Assembly: GCA_001557505.1 (NCBI GenBank)
Contig: LSAX01000002.1
Location: 3,348,001-3,412,000 of the forward strand
DNA from: Reticulascus tulasneorum
Taxonomy: Eukaryota > Ascomycota > Sordariomycetes > Glomerellales > Reticulascaceae
DNA length: 64,000 nt
Reading direction: 5' to 3'
The position numbers and the translations under genes are program-made. The notes below the pieces were generated by a model. It ran no database searches. It saw only the letters and a program-made list of their open reading frames with translations, and was not told where the DNA came from. This document shows, piece by piece, positions 34,210 through 45,656 of this stretch. Within the stretch, counting starts at the first letter, position 1. Every line of letters begins with the position of its first letter.

Positions 34210-36316
34210 ATGATGCCCGTGACCGAGGGAGGAGCCTTCGACCTGCCAAGGCTACGGGTATCTTTTGGACTCGAGGTGAACCCCTTCCCTGCCCCCTATC
34301 CGTCCCCCCACCGCCTCCGGCTCCGAACATGCCCGGCTGATCTTGTCTCTCCACCATTTGTTGTGATATTGCTGCTTACTCGCACATTACCAGGATGATA
34401 CCCGGTACCTTTCCCATGAGGATAATGTTGCTGGTGAGATCTTCTGCCAGAGTCCGTTCACAGGCCATGAAACAAGGCTGACCTAGGATATTCAGAGTTC
34501 TTTGATGTCAAATTCTGCCCCTGGCAACCTCTCGATTCGAATCCCGTATTCGCGGCCGTGACCAAGAAGCACGTTGGTGGCCATCTCTCTCCCCCTTAAA
34601 CCCCCAACTCCGAGATCCCTAACCACTGAAACCGGTCTAGGTTGTCGTCTGTCGACTGTTGCAGTCAGCTGATGACTCCAATCCTTGCGAGATCGTCAAC
34701 GTTATCAGGGACGATGATGTAAGTCTGTTTTTTCCCCGGTGCCCCATTGCGTTGGTGCTTAGACCGGTTAGGAAGAAGTTATGAACTGCTGTTGCACGTG
34801 GACAAGAGATGCAAAAACCGGAAGACCGTACCTCTGCATAGGCGGGAAAGATGCCAAAGTGAAGATATACGATGTTATAGATGGCAAGCTCGTGATGGTG
34901 AGTGGCGCCAGAAAATAGCTACCCCAAATGACCATTTACGGACTTGCTCACCAGAATAGTGCTTTGTCGGCCACGGCGGGGTGAGAATCAACCCCTATTT
35001 CCTCTTTTTCAAAGAACAAAAGCTGACCTTCATTAGGAAATCAATGACCTTGCTACCTCTCCGGTTGATCCCTTGGTCATTGCTTCCGCTTCCGACGATA
35101 CTACCGTGAGGCTCTGGAGCTTGTCTCCTATCCACGCAAAGCAGCCATGCATTTGTATTTTGGGCGGCGAAGGCCACCACTGGAACCTCTTGAGTGTGGT
35201 ACACTGCCCTAAGCTCTCTGCTCCTTTCGCTCAGATAATTGACGAACCCTCTAGGCATTTCACGATAGTGGCCGATATGTGCTGTCCGCTGGCCATGATC
35301 AAGTTATTAATCTGGTAAGCCAACCGTGAGGTCCCGGGTGTGGTGTCCCTCAGCCTGACCATTGCAAAGTGGACGTTGCCCGATCTGCCGACGGAGGCTA
35401 CACGCTCTCCTATCGAGATACATTATCCTCACTTCTCAACATCAGAAGTACACAGCGGATTAGTGGACTGGTACGTGCTTTATGCTGAAACCAAGGTCGA
35501 AGACTAATTAACACCGGCAGTGTCGCCTTCTATGGAGACCATATACTCTCCCGAGCTTGCCATGACGATGTGATCGTCCTTTGGAGAATCGAGGGGTTCT
35601 CTTCACAAGATCCACCGCCGCCACAAAACATCGCGCCGACTACCATCAATCCCAGTCTGCTGACGCGTTCGGCATTCACACCAGTCACTTCTCCAGAATG
35701 CCCGTCTCAGTATACCCGCTTAATGGAGTTCTACACTCCTGGGTGCGGCCCGCAGTTCTTCATGCGATTCAAGCTGCACTTTGTTCCTGGTCATCATCCT
35801 GTTTTGGCGTTTTGTAATGCCAGTGGCAGGATCTTCTTCTGGGATTTTGCGCGAATCGCTGGCTACCAAGAGTATATCAAAGCTGTTGCCAACCCGAAAC
35901 GGGATGCGACGGTGCCAGTGCAACGACCTAGCTGGCTTGCCCCGATTTTGCACCGTCAGAGAGGAGACGCTTCGAGCAAGCCCGATGCAGCAAGCAAGAG
36001 AGACGATGTAGCCAGGCCAGAACCTACGGCACGAGGTAGAAATGCTGTTGACAAAAACGTTTGGGTATCAGATGCTGAAAAGATCGAGGCTCTGAGTATC
36101 GAGTACAGCAAGGATACATTGCAATCATGGGACGGGAAATACAACGTCGGCAACCCTCATGTCCCTTTGAGGGCTCACAGAGTTGAGTCGTTTGGGGCGT
36201 CAAACTTCGTTGGCCGACAGGTAGCTTGGAGTCCTGGTGGGGAGTGGTGTGTCGTTGTTGGCAGCTCGAACTTTGCTCTCGTATTGCAGCGGTGGGCACT
36301 GAAACGTGATGCTTGA
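34210..36316 (+). CDS. eed: Polycomb EED/Esc WD40 protein (PRC2 subunit)
   Basis: Non-catalytic PRC2 subunit that binds H3K27me3 and supports the methyltransferase. Ten exons close the frame: 34210-34275, 34394-34433, 34487-34572, 34641-34718, 34772-34897, 34960-34980 (21 nt), 35037-35198, 35255-35314, 35370-35470, 35521-36316; about 511 residues. Family blocks after splicing are EFFDVKFCPWQP, NPVFAAVTKKHVVVCRL, CFVGHGGEINDLATSPVDP, ASASDDTTVRLWSL, GRYVLSAGHDQVINLW, DCVAFYGDHILSRACHDDV and RQVAWSPGGEWCVVVGSSN. These follow the seven-blade order of EED, including GHGGEINDL. A Ser/Lys-rich insertion (about 395-440) sits in the late blades. The ATG at 34210 is followed by PRLRVSFGLE and splices in phase to DDTRYLSHEDN. 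It is convergent with Rrn11, about 100 bp apart. Confidence 0.9.
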
Positions 36317-36419
36317 AGCGAGATCGAGGCAGCCTAGATTAACACATATAATTCGAACACTACCTGTCAGATTATGTGAGGGCATCTATTTGCAAGGTCG
36401 TTCTATCGATATTGAAAGC

Positions 36420-37724
36420 CTAAAGCCCCATGCGATACTCTCGAATGGGGAGGGAAGAGAACACGGGAGCCTCCCGCTCTTCTCCTTTCCTGTCATCGAG
36501 GTCGAGAAACTTTTTCATTGCGGCATCGACCCGGCCGCCTAGATCAACCACTTTCTTAAAGTTGTGCCACGCAACGAATCTCTCTGTTTCCCGCCGTGCC
36601 ACGCCTTCCTCCTTCTCCTCCTCCGTCTTAACGTAGGTGGGAACGAGCAAGTCGCCAATATACAACGAAACCATACCTCGTAATCGCAAAAGCTCGTCGC
36701 TTTTGGAGTAAGGGAGGTTCTCCAGCAACGCATCCATTCGCGTGGCAATCTCCCGCATTGCATCCAGCGCCCGCAGCCGGATGGCATCTCTGCCCTGTTT
36801 CAAGCGGGCATCTTGGACGTCGCCGCCAAGAAAAGGCTCCTCATCCTTGGCTGATCCCTCCATGCTTCCAGCCATGTCATCGTCCCAGTCGCCAGCTTCT
36901 TGGTTCAGCTGTCGTAACTCTAGTGTCTGTTGGGCGTGGATTTGGAATATCTCATAACTGAGCAGCGCCGGCCAAAAGTCCAGCGCAGAAACGGAGTTCT
37001 TGTACTTGTGATTGAAGGGGTATCTCTGGATGAGATCTTGAAAGTAAGCCTTGACCCTGGGGATGTTGGCGGAAGGGTAATTGTGTGAGGTCACATCTCG
37101 ATTCCCATTGTTGTCAAGTGGCTCATTGTTGGTGTCTGGGCGATCTTGTCCTGTTGATTTCGTCCCTTCTCGCATGAGGATCTCTGCCCCGAGTGCCCAG
37201 TAGTAGTCACGCCGAATATCAGTTTGCTTCCCGTAGGCTTGAGACCTCATCAAGTACCCAAATGCCCGTTTGGCATTATCGACGTCCCCGTTGCTCAGGA
37301 ACCGATATGTGGAGATGAGCAGTGGCCGAATGTATGCCTTTTCCGCACGGTGCCTTGGGTCGTTCTTGGCTTCGATATCACCGGATTTATTAGCCTCATC
37401 GATCTCGGATTCTGTCTCGAAGTCCGAACTCTCGCTCTCCTGCTTCTGGGACCCTCTTGACCTGGCCCTACTTCTCCGGCCACGCCGTCGCCGTGCGTCG
37501 GGGTCGCGCAAGGCTCCATGCGGGAATTTTGCGTTTGATTTGGAAGGCAACTCATCAGTCTCTGAGAGGCCAGCGACGGTGAATTGGTGAAGCGTCGCAG
37601 GCGTATGGCTTAAGGGGTTGATGGAGTCGCTGGGAAGATGGGATGGGCGTCGCTGTTGGCTAGAACCTCGTGTGGTCTCGGCGGTCGCTGATCTCTTCCG
37701 CTTTACCCGGCTTTGATGATCCAT
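36420..37724 (-). CDS. rrn11: RNA polymerase I initiation factor Rrn11
   Basis: Component of the RNA polymerase I core factor that recruits Pol I to rDNA in the nucleolus. Single exon, about 434 residues, from MDHQSRVKRKRS; the frame is open upstream, but this ATG gives the basic nuclear start expected. The N-terminal 150 residues are disordered and basic (RRRRGRRSRARSRGS). The conserved helical TPR-like core is RAEKAYIRPLLISTYRFL, NAKRAFGYLMRS, RRDYYWALGAEILMREG, RVKAYFQDLIQRYPFNHKY and SALDFWPALLSYEIF, with RDAIRLRALDAMREIA later. This order matches fungal Rrn11 as I remember it. It is convergent with EED. The call is by recalled family pattern; a search with the Rrn11 profile would settle it. 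Confidence 0.8.
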   Translation of the reverse strand: MDHQSRVKRKRSATAETTRGSSQQRRPSHLPSDSINPLSHTPATLHQFTVAGLSETDELPSKSNAKFPHGALRDPDARRRRGRRSRARSRGSQKQESESSDFETESEIDEANKSGDIEAKNDPRHRAEKAYIRPLLISTYRFLSNGDVDNAKRAFGYLMRSQAYGKQTDIRRDYYWALGAEILMREGTKSTGQDRPDTNNEPLDNNGNRDVTSHNYPSANIPRVKAYFQDLIQRYPFNHKYKNSVSALDFWPALLSYEIFQIHAQQTLELRQLNQEAGDWDDDMAGSMEGSAKDEEPFLGGDVQDARLKQGRDAIRLRALDAMREIATRMDALLENLPYSKSDELLRLRGMVSLYIGDLLVPTYVKTEEEKEEGVARRETERFVAWHNFKKVVDLGGRVDAAMKKFLDLDDRKGEEREAPVFSSLPIREYRMGL

Positions 37725-38477
37725 GGTTTCTAGTGTCACTGATACATAAATAGATGATCCCAAAGAGTGACCAAGGAAACCTTTGGCAAAGGTTTTAAGA
37801 TCGTGCGTTGTGAGGTCCAGTTTTGTGCTGGTATTGGGCAGAGTGGGGGAAGGACTCACTTCATATCAGCCAGAAACTCGAGATGGAGTCAAGACGAAAG
37901 ACTTCCTCCACAAGCACCACCACAAATCATAGGAACGGCAAGAAAAGCACAGGGGGTTTTAACGAGAGTAACTTGCCATGCAGAATCCCATTCTCGTCAC
38001 GAGCTTGCGGGCAGGAGAGCTGACATAACGAACCGCAAGGCGGCTCAATGTATCACCATGGCTATTTTATGACTAGACTCCCAAATCGCTTAGTTCTGAA
38101 GCCACAGCATAATGCGGAACACGAAATTATACCACTAGACAGTGTAAATTTTGAAGATCGAGATACATCAATATTTTTCAACAGGCATTGGGCATCAAGA
38201 ACAGGTTGGCTGGCTGGTAGTTGAACCCACAAGATGCTTGCTTCCACAACGAAGCGGAAGCTCGCAGTCGACAGACGCGCTAAGCATTGCCACTGCAGAA
38301 GTAGACCTGATCCATAGATACCCCATCCAATCACATCTCATTATGAATGCATCGATAGTCACAAGGTCCCAAGCTTGCAGTGTGGTCAACATGTCTTTAA
38401 AATATATACAATTCGGGCTGTCTAGTATACACCGTCTCTATCTGAGTATAGAGATCTGGCGACGCAGAGCAATGCTG
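37725..38477. other. Upstream region of Rrn11
   Basis: Between two minus-strand genes. Contains one 6-bp-stem hairpin (near 38240-38262). No coding or tRNA gene supported. Confidence 0.45.
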
Positions 38478-39328
38478 TTACATTGATTTTCGTTCGAAAT
38501 ATGCCCACTGCCCCTCGACAGGCTTCTCCTCCAAATCTTCCCACCTAAGCCAGGTATTAGAATACTGTATCAAACTTGCGACGGAAAGACTTACACTTTG
38601 GCCTTTAGCATGATGTCCACAAGCTTCATCTCTGCCCCCGCAACCTCAACTACTTCCTCAATGAGACCGGCTCCAATCTTGTTCTCGATTTCCGCTACCC
38701 TAAATCGTAGTTAGCAACGGTCTACCCCTGCATCCCAGAAAACGTACTGATCAGCCGTCAACTGCGGCTCCGGCTCCGTGTCTATTCCATGGATACGTTT
38801 GTCATTTAGTGCTGCCTGGAGATCCGGTAGCTCCCCTTCTCCTAGCACGTCCCCGTCCTGTTCTTCGTTTATCGTGCTATCGTCCTCGCGCCCGAGACTT
38901 GTCTCCATTCGGCCATCCCATTCCTCCAACCGAATGTCTCCAGCCTCATGCTGCTTACCCACGATGAACATTCGGTTGCCAAGCTTGACTGTCTTCGAAC
39001 CAATGCCTTGTCGTCGTCCATTGTCCTGGGTGAAGTGCTCCGGGTTCGATTCTATGGTCTTCTTTATCTTCGTCGACCACTCGTCGTAGCCTGGCGGGAC
39101 CAGTTCCTCAACAATGGCCATACGGTGTTTCGTAAGTGCTTCAACCGACTGACGGTATAGCGAAGACTCAGGAAAGGCCGTGAGCTTGTCTAGCGTGCTG
39201 CTGTAGAGATATAGCAGAGTCGATCGAGGACTGCCGTGTGTCCATAGTCCTGTCAATCCCGTTGGCGCTCCCGGTTCCAGGTATCGTCCCGGCTTCACGC
39301 TCGCGAGCAGGCGGAATGTCCGTCGCAT
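38478..39328 (-). CDS. Complex I 29.9 kDa subunit (NDUFA5/B13 family)
   Basis: Accessory subunit of mitochondrial NADH:ubiquinone oxidoreductase, on the matrix arm. Three exons, 39328-38748, 38699-38595, 38544-38478; about 250 residues. The start MRRTFRLLASVKPGRYLEPG was chosen because it begins the conserved fungal block; an upstream open extension exists. The NDUFA5 signature is TGLTGLWTHGSPRSTLLYLY, followed by TLDKL, PESSLYRQSVEALTKHR and PPGYDEW. The C-terminus, reconstructed over two introns, is VAEIENKIGAGLIEEVVEVA, MLKAKVWEDLEEKP, EGQWAYFERKSM. Fungal members carry this longer C-terminal extension compared with the roughly 13 kDa animal protein. Confidence 0.92.
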
Positions 39329-40209
39329 ATTTGCGGAGTCAATGGCTTGAATTGTGACCTTGAGTGTCAGTTTGGTGTGGTGTTCAACACTCCGAAATCC
39401 ATGATCCAATTGCCTGGAGCTTGGTCGGAGTTGTACCATGGGATTACCTAAGCGGGGCGTGACGAGTCACGTGGCGTTATTGGGGGGCGTTTCCGTTAGG
39501 TAATTGTATGGCGCTCACTTCATATTCATTATTACCGCTGCTTTAGTTCACCTTGACGAGAATTGCGTAGTGTTGATTTCTCTTCCATATAATGAATATG
39601 TTATTGCATGATTTCAGCAACGGGCAGGGTTACAAAGTGATACGAGATGGTTGATCATTCAGCAGGCGCATGAATAGACTTACAAACATGCATGAGGCTC
39701 ACCGCAACTAAGAGCTTGGATAATACCATACAATGTTTCTCATCATCAGTCGTACGGGAATGGCTCGAGGCTCGTTTCCTAGCATGGTAGGATATAATTG
39801 CAGTGGAGTAACTGAATCCAGGTCTTTCCAGAGCTGAGCTTCTCATAAATAGCCCAAGAATTCCAAACAAACAGTGCCTTGATGACACAATACTTGCTTG
39901 GCTGGTGAAGCTCAATGAAAAATGATTGATCGCTGCAGCGGCAAACGGATAGAAAGATTTTCAGGTTCTGTCTTGGGGGGAAAGCAAGGTATAACAGTCA
40001 AGAGGTGCCAGCCACATTTGTCACTCCACACAAAGAGCCAGGGTTGCCTCTGCTTCCATCTCAACGAGCCCAATGGTAGCCAACCCTACCAGGGCTATCA
40101 AACTCAACCTCCAAGCCGTTATGGCCCCATTCCTGAAAGCGTCATTGTATTGGGCGAAGGCAAACACACACAGAGAGAAAGAGCGCACAGCGGAACTTGT
40201 CGACGCTGA
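39329..40209. other. Upstream region of the complex I subunit
   Basis: About 0.9 kb between two minus-strand genes, AT-rich around 39520-39660. No supported gene or repeat. Confidence 0.45.
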
Positions 40210-41506
40210 CTAGGAAGCGCTCTCACGGCTCTTTCGGTAGCTAGCCTGTTGCGTCGAGCATCAGCATGAAAGGCTCAAACGACTAAAAAGAGAAGGTCGA
40301 GGCTCGACCCACCTCCTGCTCGACCTGCAGGCCATCAACGACAGGTGCAAGTTCACTTAGGATCTCAAACGCCTTCTTGTGGTATTCAATCTGAGCAGCA
40401 ATCAGGTCCGCGAGGTTTCGGAGTGGTTCCGGAGTATCCAAGACCTGCAAAGTTCATTAGCTAATGTGAATAACGGAGCGCACGCCAGAGTGCTCCCTCA
40501 CATTCTTCATGACACCAACGGCCTCTTCCGTCTGTGTCACGAACTCATCTTCTGCCTTTTCGATCTCTTCCTGTGCCTCGGGGCTGAGCTCTTGAGATTG
40601 TGGCTCCTCGGAACGCGGAGATCCTGGCCCCCCAAGCTTCCAGGTTGTGCCATGGGCTCGAGCCTTGGCAGCATCCAGCGTCAGCCGTGAATTCTCGACG
40701 TTCTTGCGCGCGCGAGTAGCAAACGTCAGGTTAGTATTGAGAGTCGTGGTCCAGCCGGCGAGGAAGTGGCTCTGAATCTGGGCATCCTGTGCCATTCGTG
40801 CCTCGCCAACTCGCTCAGTAGCAAGGGCGTACTTCTCGAGGGCTGTCGCTAGAGGGTCTTCTCCTGCACCAGTGTGCTGTTGGTGGAGCACTTGGCTGCT
40901 AGCCAGACTAGCCCGGGCAAGAGCATGGCTGAAGGTCTTTGGCTGGGGCTTCGCGCTGGGAGGGGCAGTCAGAGCAGCTTGTGCCTCTGCCGGGGATGAA
41001 GCTGAGGATAAAAGGGTGACCTTCTCGCTGACGGTGCGACCAAGATCCTGGAAGGTCTCTTTAATGTTGGGAGGGTAATCGTAAGCCTCGTTTGAGTATT
41101 GAGACCTGCGAATAATAGTTTCAGCGACGGGAATTCACGAAAGATGTCAATTGGAGCAGGGCACTCACGTCACAGCAAGCATTTTCTGATGAACTTGCTT
41201 GAGAGCATCAACTCTCTTCTCCAGATCAATGTAGTCAGGAGGAAGCTGGGTCTAGCCAGGAAATCTGTCAGTCACAACCCCTCAACATTCATTCTGCAGG
41301 GTGCAGTACCTTATCTTCGGCCTGCCCAAGCTGTTCCTTCGTATACTGAAAAGTTCGAGAGGCAAAGGGGGTAATCTGCGCGCCTAGGGACCTGGTATGA
41401 CGATGCTTGTGTCAGCTAGCTACACGATGATGGGGTACTGTAGCTATCAGTTGGCGCCGACGAGATAACACATACGAGAGATTCTTCCCAAAGTTCTTGA
41501 AATCCA
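40210..41506 (-). CDS. gvp36: BAR-domain protein, Gvp36-like
   Basis: Curvature-binding BAR protein of the Golgi/endocytic system (yeast Gvp36). Six exons, 41506-41475, 41391-41310, 41251-41169, 41105-40502, 40444-40313, 40245-40210; about 322 residues. It starts MDFKNFGKNLSSLGAQITPF and continues ASRTFQYTKEQLGQAEDKTQ, LPPDYIDLEKRVDALKQVH, QYSNEAYDYPPN. The long helical part has ALARASLASSQVL, ALEKYALATERVGEARMAQD, SHFLAGWTTTLNTNLTFATR and RKNVENSRLTLDAAKA. It ends EPLRNLADLIAAQIEYHKKA and SYRKSRESAS. The helices and the PLRNLADLI...Y(H)KKA block are the BAR signature. The gene has no SH3 domain, so it is not a classical endophilin. Confidence 0.9.
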
Positions 41507-41906
41507 TCGTTGCGAATGATTCTTTATTCAGCTTTGTTAAAGACTTGTTATTATCTTGTGGTGACGACGATTGTTGTGATGAATTGGAAGTGGTGTCTGC
41601 CTTGCGTTCCTCGTAATAATAAGCTGTCAGCTGTTAAAGACACCTGAGTGATAGGGGAGCCCAGTGTCACAAGCGAATCGTCAGAGGGACGGCATGCCAA
41701 GCACTCCACAGCATGCATGAAATGTATTTTGGTGCGAGGCACGTGATCAATACTGTTTTATTGCATATTCATTCAGTCTCAAAGGTCTTCTAGATTGTGA
41801 CTGCATCCGTACACCAGAGATAGACTGCCTAGACAAACATTGATGTATTCGCAAGTCCTTTAGATATCGTCCCACCTTGCTTTCAGCTCCGAGCCTTACA
41901 TGATGT
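41507..41906. other. Short intergenic region
   Basis: About 400 bp holding the promoter of the BAR gene and the 3' end of N-acetylglutamate synthase. Nothing else seen. Confidence 0.5.
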
Positions 41907-43968
41907 TCAATCTGCGGGTAGCTTCTTGTCTGCCCAAGACGGTTCAACCCCACGGCAAACATTTTCGTAGTCTAGTAGTTTCTGGTGACCCAGTGGCAGG
42001 TTCGGAGTTGTCCAGAACATAGTCCAATTAGTGTCCTTCAGTTTCCATGTTCCAAGTGATCTTTCAAAGTACCACTTGTTGACTGGGTTGTCCTGCCTGC
42101 TCCGCCAGCAAACCCCGTCCGGGAAGCATTCTCTAACCATGGAATTGAAGACGACATCCGCAACGCCGCCGCTGCCCTGACGACTTTTCAGGACGGCGAA
42201 TTTGTCGAGATACGGGACCAGTCTGCCGGTTCTGTATGCTGTTTCCTCGTCGAGGACAGTTGGCTTTTCCCATGTTAGAATAGCGCCTCCCTCGTACTCG
42301 CCGGCGATGATAATTCCCGCCAGGTTCTCGTTTACGCGGGCTAGGTAGTGGTGAACATCTAATTTCCGACCAAACGAGTCATTGATTAGATGCACTAGTC
42401 GCGGCATATCAATGCAAGTGTCCGTGAGGCGCAAACGAGGTGATCCAGGTGTCGGTGGTATCCAAGGACTGCTTCTTGGATCCGGGTATATAGAGAGATG
42501 CATGCCACGCTTAATCAGTGTTGCAGCATGTGATTCTTCGGGCAATGAGTTCGCTGTTTTCCCAGGCCGGATTCTTTCTAGTGGCAGTGAGGACGAAAAG
42601 ACTGGTTTGTCCGTAAGAAGATTATGAATAAGAAGATTCTGCGTGTTTCTTGTCGCAACTGTCGTCGCAGATTGCCCGGACAGGTTTGCGGCAGCGGACG
42701 GAGTGGCGATGAGAGCCGAGGATGTCGTTGGTAGTAGGGAGAGAACTCGTTTTGCGAGCGTTAGATTTCGAGTATGGTGTAGCCTGGTCTCCTCGGAAAT
42801 CCCCGCAGCTCTTGCTTCGGTTTCCGTGGGATTAGTGAGCCCCTGGATAATGGACTCAAATTCTTGCTCTAGGTTGACGAAACGATGGTGAGAAGCTCGA
42901 CGACCGGCAAGAGGTGTGCCACCCGCAGGGTCCAGAATGATTAGTCTTTCGATAGAGGCGATTTTGGTAACGTTTCGTGACACGGCTTGTTGGTCATTGG
43001 TGTCGGAAAACTGCAGACCAGAAAAGTATCTGGTTACGGCCAGAATAGTATCATTTGGATCGACTAGCTCGGTGGTGCAAGTGTCTTCCAACACGGCCAG
43101 GGCAGGAACGAGAACTATTGCGTTATCCTGTAGGGCTCGAGTGAACAGGTGTGGGAATTGAACAATGACCCCTGGCGATATGAAAGGTGGCACGGTCTCC
43201 GCCTCAGCCCCCGACTGGGTCGGTATCTTTGTGATGCATTGGTCAAGGATCCTGGTTCTCGGTGCACCATAGGTGTCGATTGCTTGCTGGAATCGGTAAG
43301 TCTGCTCCCGGAGAGTAGCTCTCGATCCCTCCGGTCCACTGTCCAGGACAATGATACTTAGAAGACCAAGCGTCCGAAGCTGTGAGATGGTCTTGGCGAC
43401 GCCACCTAGTGTCACGTCATCTAAGTCCTGTGGACGTCGCAGCTTAATAACTGCCACGTTGAGTGGGGCTTCGTTGGGACGCAAAGTCTCATCCTGTCGG
43501 CCCTGGATGAATTGGGGAGTCTGGCTAACAGCTCGGATTGACGAATAGCCAGATTCTGCAGCTCGGGTTGCGTGTTGAAGGGGAGCCCCCATTCGCGTGT
43601 GGTCCTGGCCTTTTCCATCCTGAGGGGCATACTTCTGTAGGTAACCTTTGGCGTCTCGTTTCGTAGCCGACGCCTCAAGAACCGATACAATGAAATCCTA
43701 TCCCTAACGTTAGTCTTGTGAGAGAGTTGGTCTCGGATCACAAACAAGTTACCCTGTCTTGCGCTCTCTGCTTTTCGCGTGCGGTTGAGCTCGACGAGTT
43801 CCGAGCTAACGTGAGAGCTTGTTGGACGGCTCCGTCGTGACCGACAGACCTTGTCCGGGGGCGATGGTACCACCTATACTGGGATTGAGTGCTGGTGTCG
43901 AACTTCCGTGGCGGCTGGTTGATATGAGCTGGTGGGGGAAACGCAGTAACTATAAAGAGAGAAAACAT
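41907..43968 (-). CDS. arg2: N-acetylglutamate synthase, mitochondrial
   Basis: First step of ornithine and arginine synthesis in the mitochondrial matrix (acetyl-CoA plus glutamate). Two exons, 43968-43753 and 43697-41907, about 668 residues. The splice joins REKQRAQDR to DFIVSVLEASATKRDAKGYL. An amino-acid-kinase-like domain follows (VAVIKLRRPQDLDDVTLGGV, LGLLSIIVLDSG, LIILDPAGGTPL, AKRVLSLLPTTSSALIATP). Then comes the GNAT catalytic domain (ATLIKRGMHLSIY, LVHLINDSFGRKLDVHHYLA, AGIIIAGEYEGGAILTW, YLDKFAVLKSRQGSGGVADV, FWRSR-like VCWRSRQDNPVNKWYFERS). The N-terminus is basic and hydroxylated, as a presequence. The exact start is uncertain: MFSLFIVTAF at 43968 is used, but an upstream ATG at 44021 (MSLRTLALKKA) could be a spliced first exon. 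Confidence 0.93.
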
Positions 43969-44704
43969 ACTCTTGTGACAAAACTACTTGCCTTCTTCAG
44001 GGCAAGAGTTCGTAAGCTCATTATAGCGAAAAACACATATTGGCCGTGGGATTGCATCCATCCACAACTTTGATAAGGCAGCTCCTGGCAAGCAAGTCAC
44101 AAAACGCTCTCGACGAAGGAGATCGGGCAAGCAGAGGTGTAAGAGTGAAAATAGAAAGTGGAAGCTCTGTGCAACACACAATAATTCGAAGCTATTGAGT
44201 AATGGCCTGCCTGCTTTCTTTCGTTGGGAAAAGTTTCATAAAAGATTATGACCGCCAGTTCAGGGAGGTTGTCTTCAAAACGTCCGAAGGACTAAAGTGA
44301 CTCGACTCAATTGACCTACCAGGCGTCTGATCGATAGGCCGATAAGCTCCTAGGTCCACTGCACGGCCAGAGTCTGGCCCCACTGAGGGGTATTACCATG
44401 AATCAAGTGATCCCCCGCCACGATGTGTGTTGAGAAAATAAAGTTTTCTCGTGGCATGTGCCTCGACAGTTCTGGCGTCGCCACGATCGGCTTGTGTGGC
44501 ATCGGAGCGGAAACACTATCATTTATTAGCACTGCCTGTTTTCTGCCCTCTTGAACAAACCTGTAATTACATGCCAGGAACCCGGCGCCGCTCGCCGGGA
44601 GTGCAAACTACAGGATATTCCTTGAGTGTGTGTAAACCGAATAATCCCGGGGGAGCCCCACAGAGGCCCTTGCGCTCTTCTAACAAGTTAATCTATGCGT
44701 GCCC

Positions 44705-45063
44705 GAAGAGAGAAATTGTGTTACAGAGCCGTGAGACGCTGAGACCACATACTTATAGATACCTCAAGTCGCTGTTTAATTTCTCTGCACATTTTGTACA
44801 GCTTGTACCCTATCTCTCATTCTAATTGGCTCTCATCGACGTCATGGGCACACATACTAACGAACAAACAGGGGGTCTACACGTGAAGATAGACCTTGTG
44901 TTACGGAACCCGTGAGAACGCTGACACCACGGAGGTACTTATCGATACCTCAAGTTGCTCTTTAATTTCTCTACGCATTTGGTACAGCTTATACCCTATC
45001 TCTCATTCTAATTGGCTCTCATCGACGCCATAGGTTACACGACGCTCACGAGCAAACAGGGGG
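44705..45063. repeat. Diverged tandem direct repeat, two copies of about 175-180 bp
   Basis: Copy 1 is 44705-44875 and copy 2 is 44885-45063. Shared blocks include TTGTGTTAC, GATACCTCAAGT, TTTAATTTCTCT, GGTACAGCTT-like, the 20-mer CCCTATCTCTCATTCTAATT, TGGCTCTCATCGACG, and AAACAGGGGG. Copies differ by substitutions and small indels (offset grows from 180 to 188). Confidence 0.9.
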
Positions 45064-45316
45064 CCAGCAATGTGCCGCTTTTCCAATACGATATATGGCG
45101 TATTCATGGCAGGATTGCACTCGATCCTCACCTTTAAAAAGTGCTGGCAAGAGTTGTAAAACCTGCAACTTGGCTAGGCTAACCAACGCAGGTAGGTTTA
45201 TGAGACGATAGCTTAGCTTCCGAAAGGTAGGCATAGAAGGTAGGCGAGATAAAGTCCACGTAGCCATCATTCTCTCGGTCAGCTCCACGGCATTGCTTCA
45301 AATTACTATGTATTAT

Positions 45317-45656
45317 ATCCCCTCCAGTGCGGATGGACCCCACGGGTGTACCCGCCCCACACCCCCCTTCCTGCGGCTGCAGGATCCAGCACAACAACCT
45401 TCTAAACGCGTAATAGGAACACCACCATATTCACTAGTAAAAGTGTATTGGTCGAAATGGTTGGAAGTTAAGATAACGTGTTACATCAAAGTCGGGCTAT
45501 AGGTGCTATAGTATATTCTGATATAGATCTATTGCTTACTATTCCTTGTGTTACAAGCAAAATTATAAGGAATCAATATAACTGTGTAACATAGGCTTCT
45601 CATGGTATATATCCCTGGTTTGTACCTCAGTGAGGTCCATCCGCACATGAGGGGAT
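45317..45656. mobile_element. MITE-like element with imperfect 34-bp terminal inverted repeats
   Basis: The left end (45317-45350) and the reverse complement of the right end (45623-45656) share ATCCCCTC, GTGCGGATGGACC, CAC and GTAC in the same order and spacing, about 28 of 34 positions. The 340-bp interior is AT-rich and has no coding capacity. I could not define a target-site duplication, so class is uncertain; a decayed Tc1/mariner- or hAT-type MITE is possible. Confidence 0.55.

Noticed and set aside
38215..38300. tRNA-like hairpin with GGGTTCAA on the minus strand
   Set aside because: The T-arm stem does not pair and no acceptor stem exists; only a 6-bp hairpin remains.
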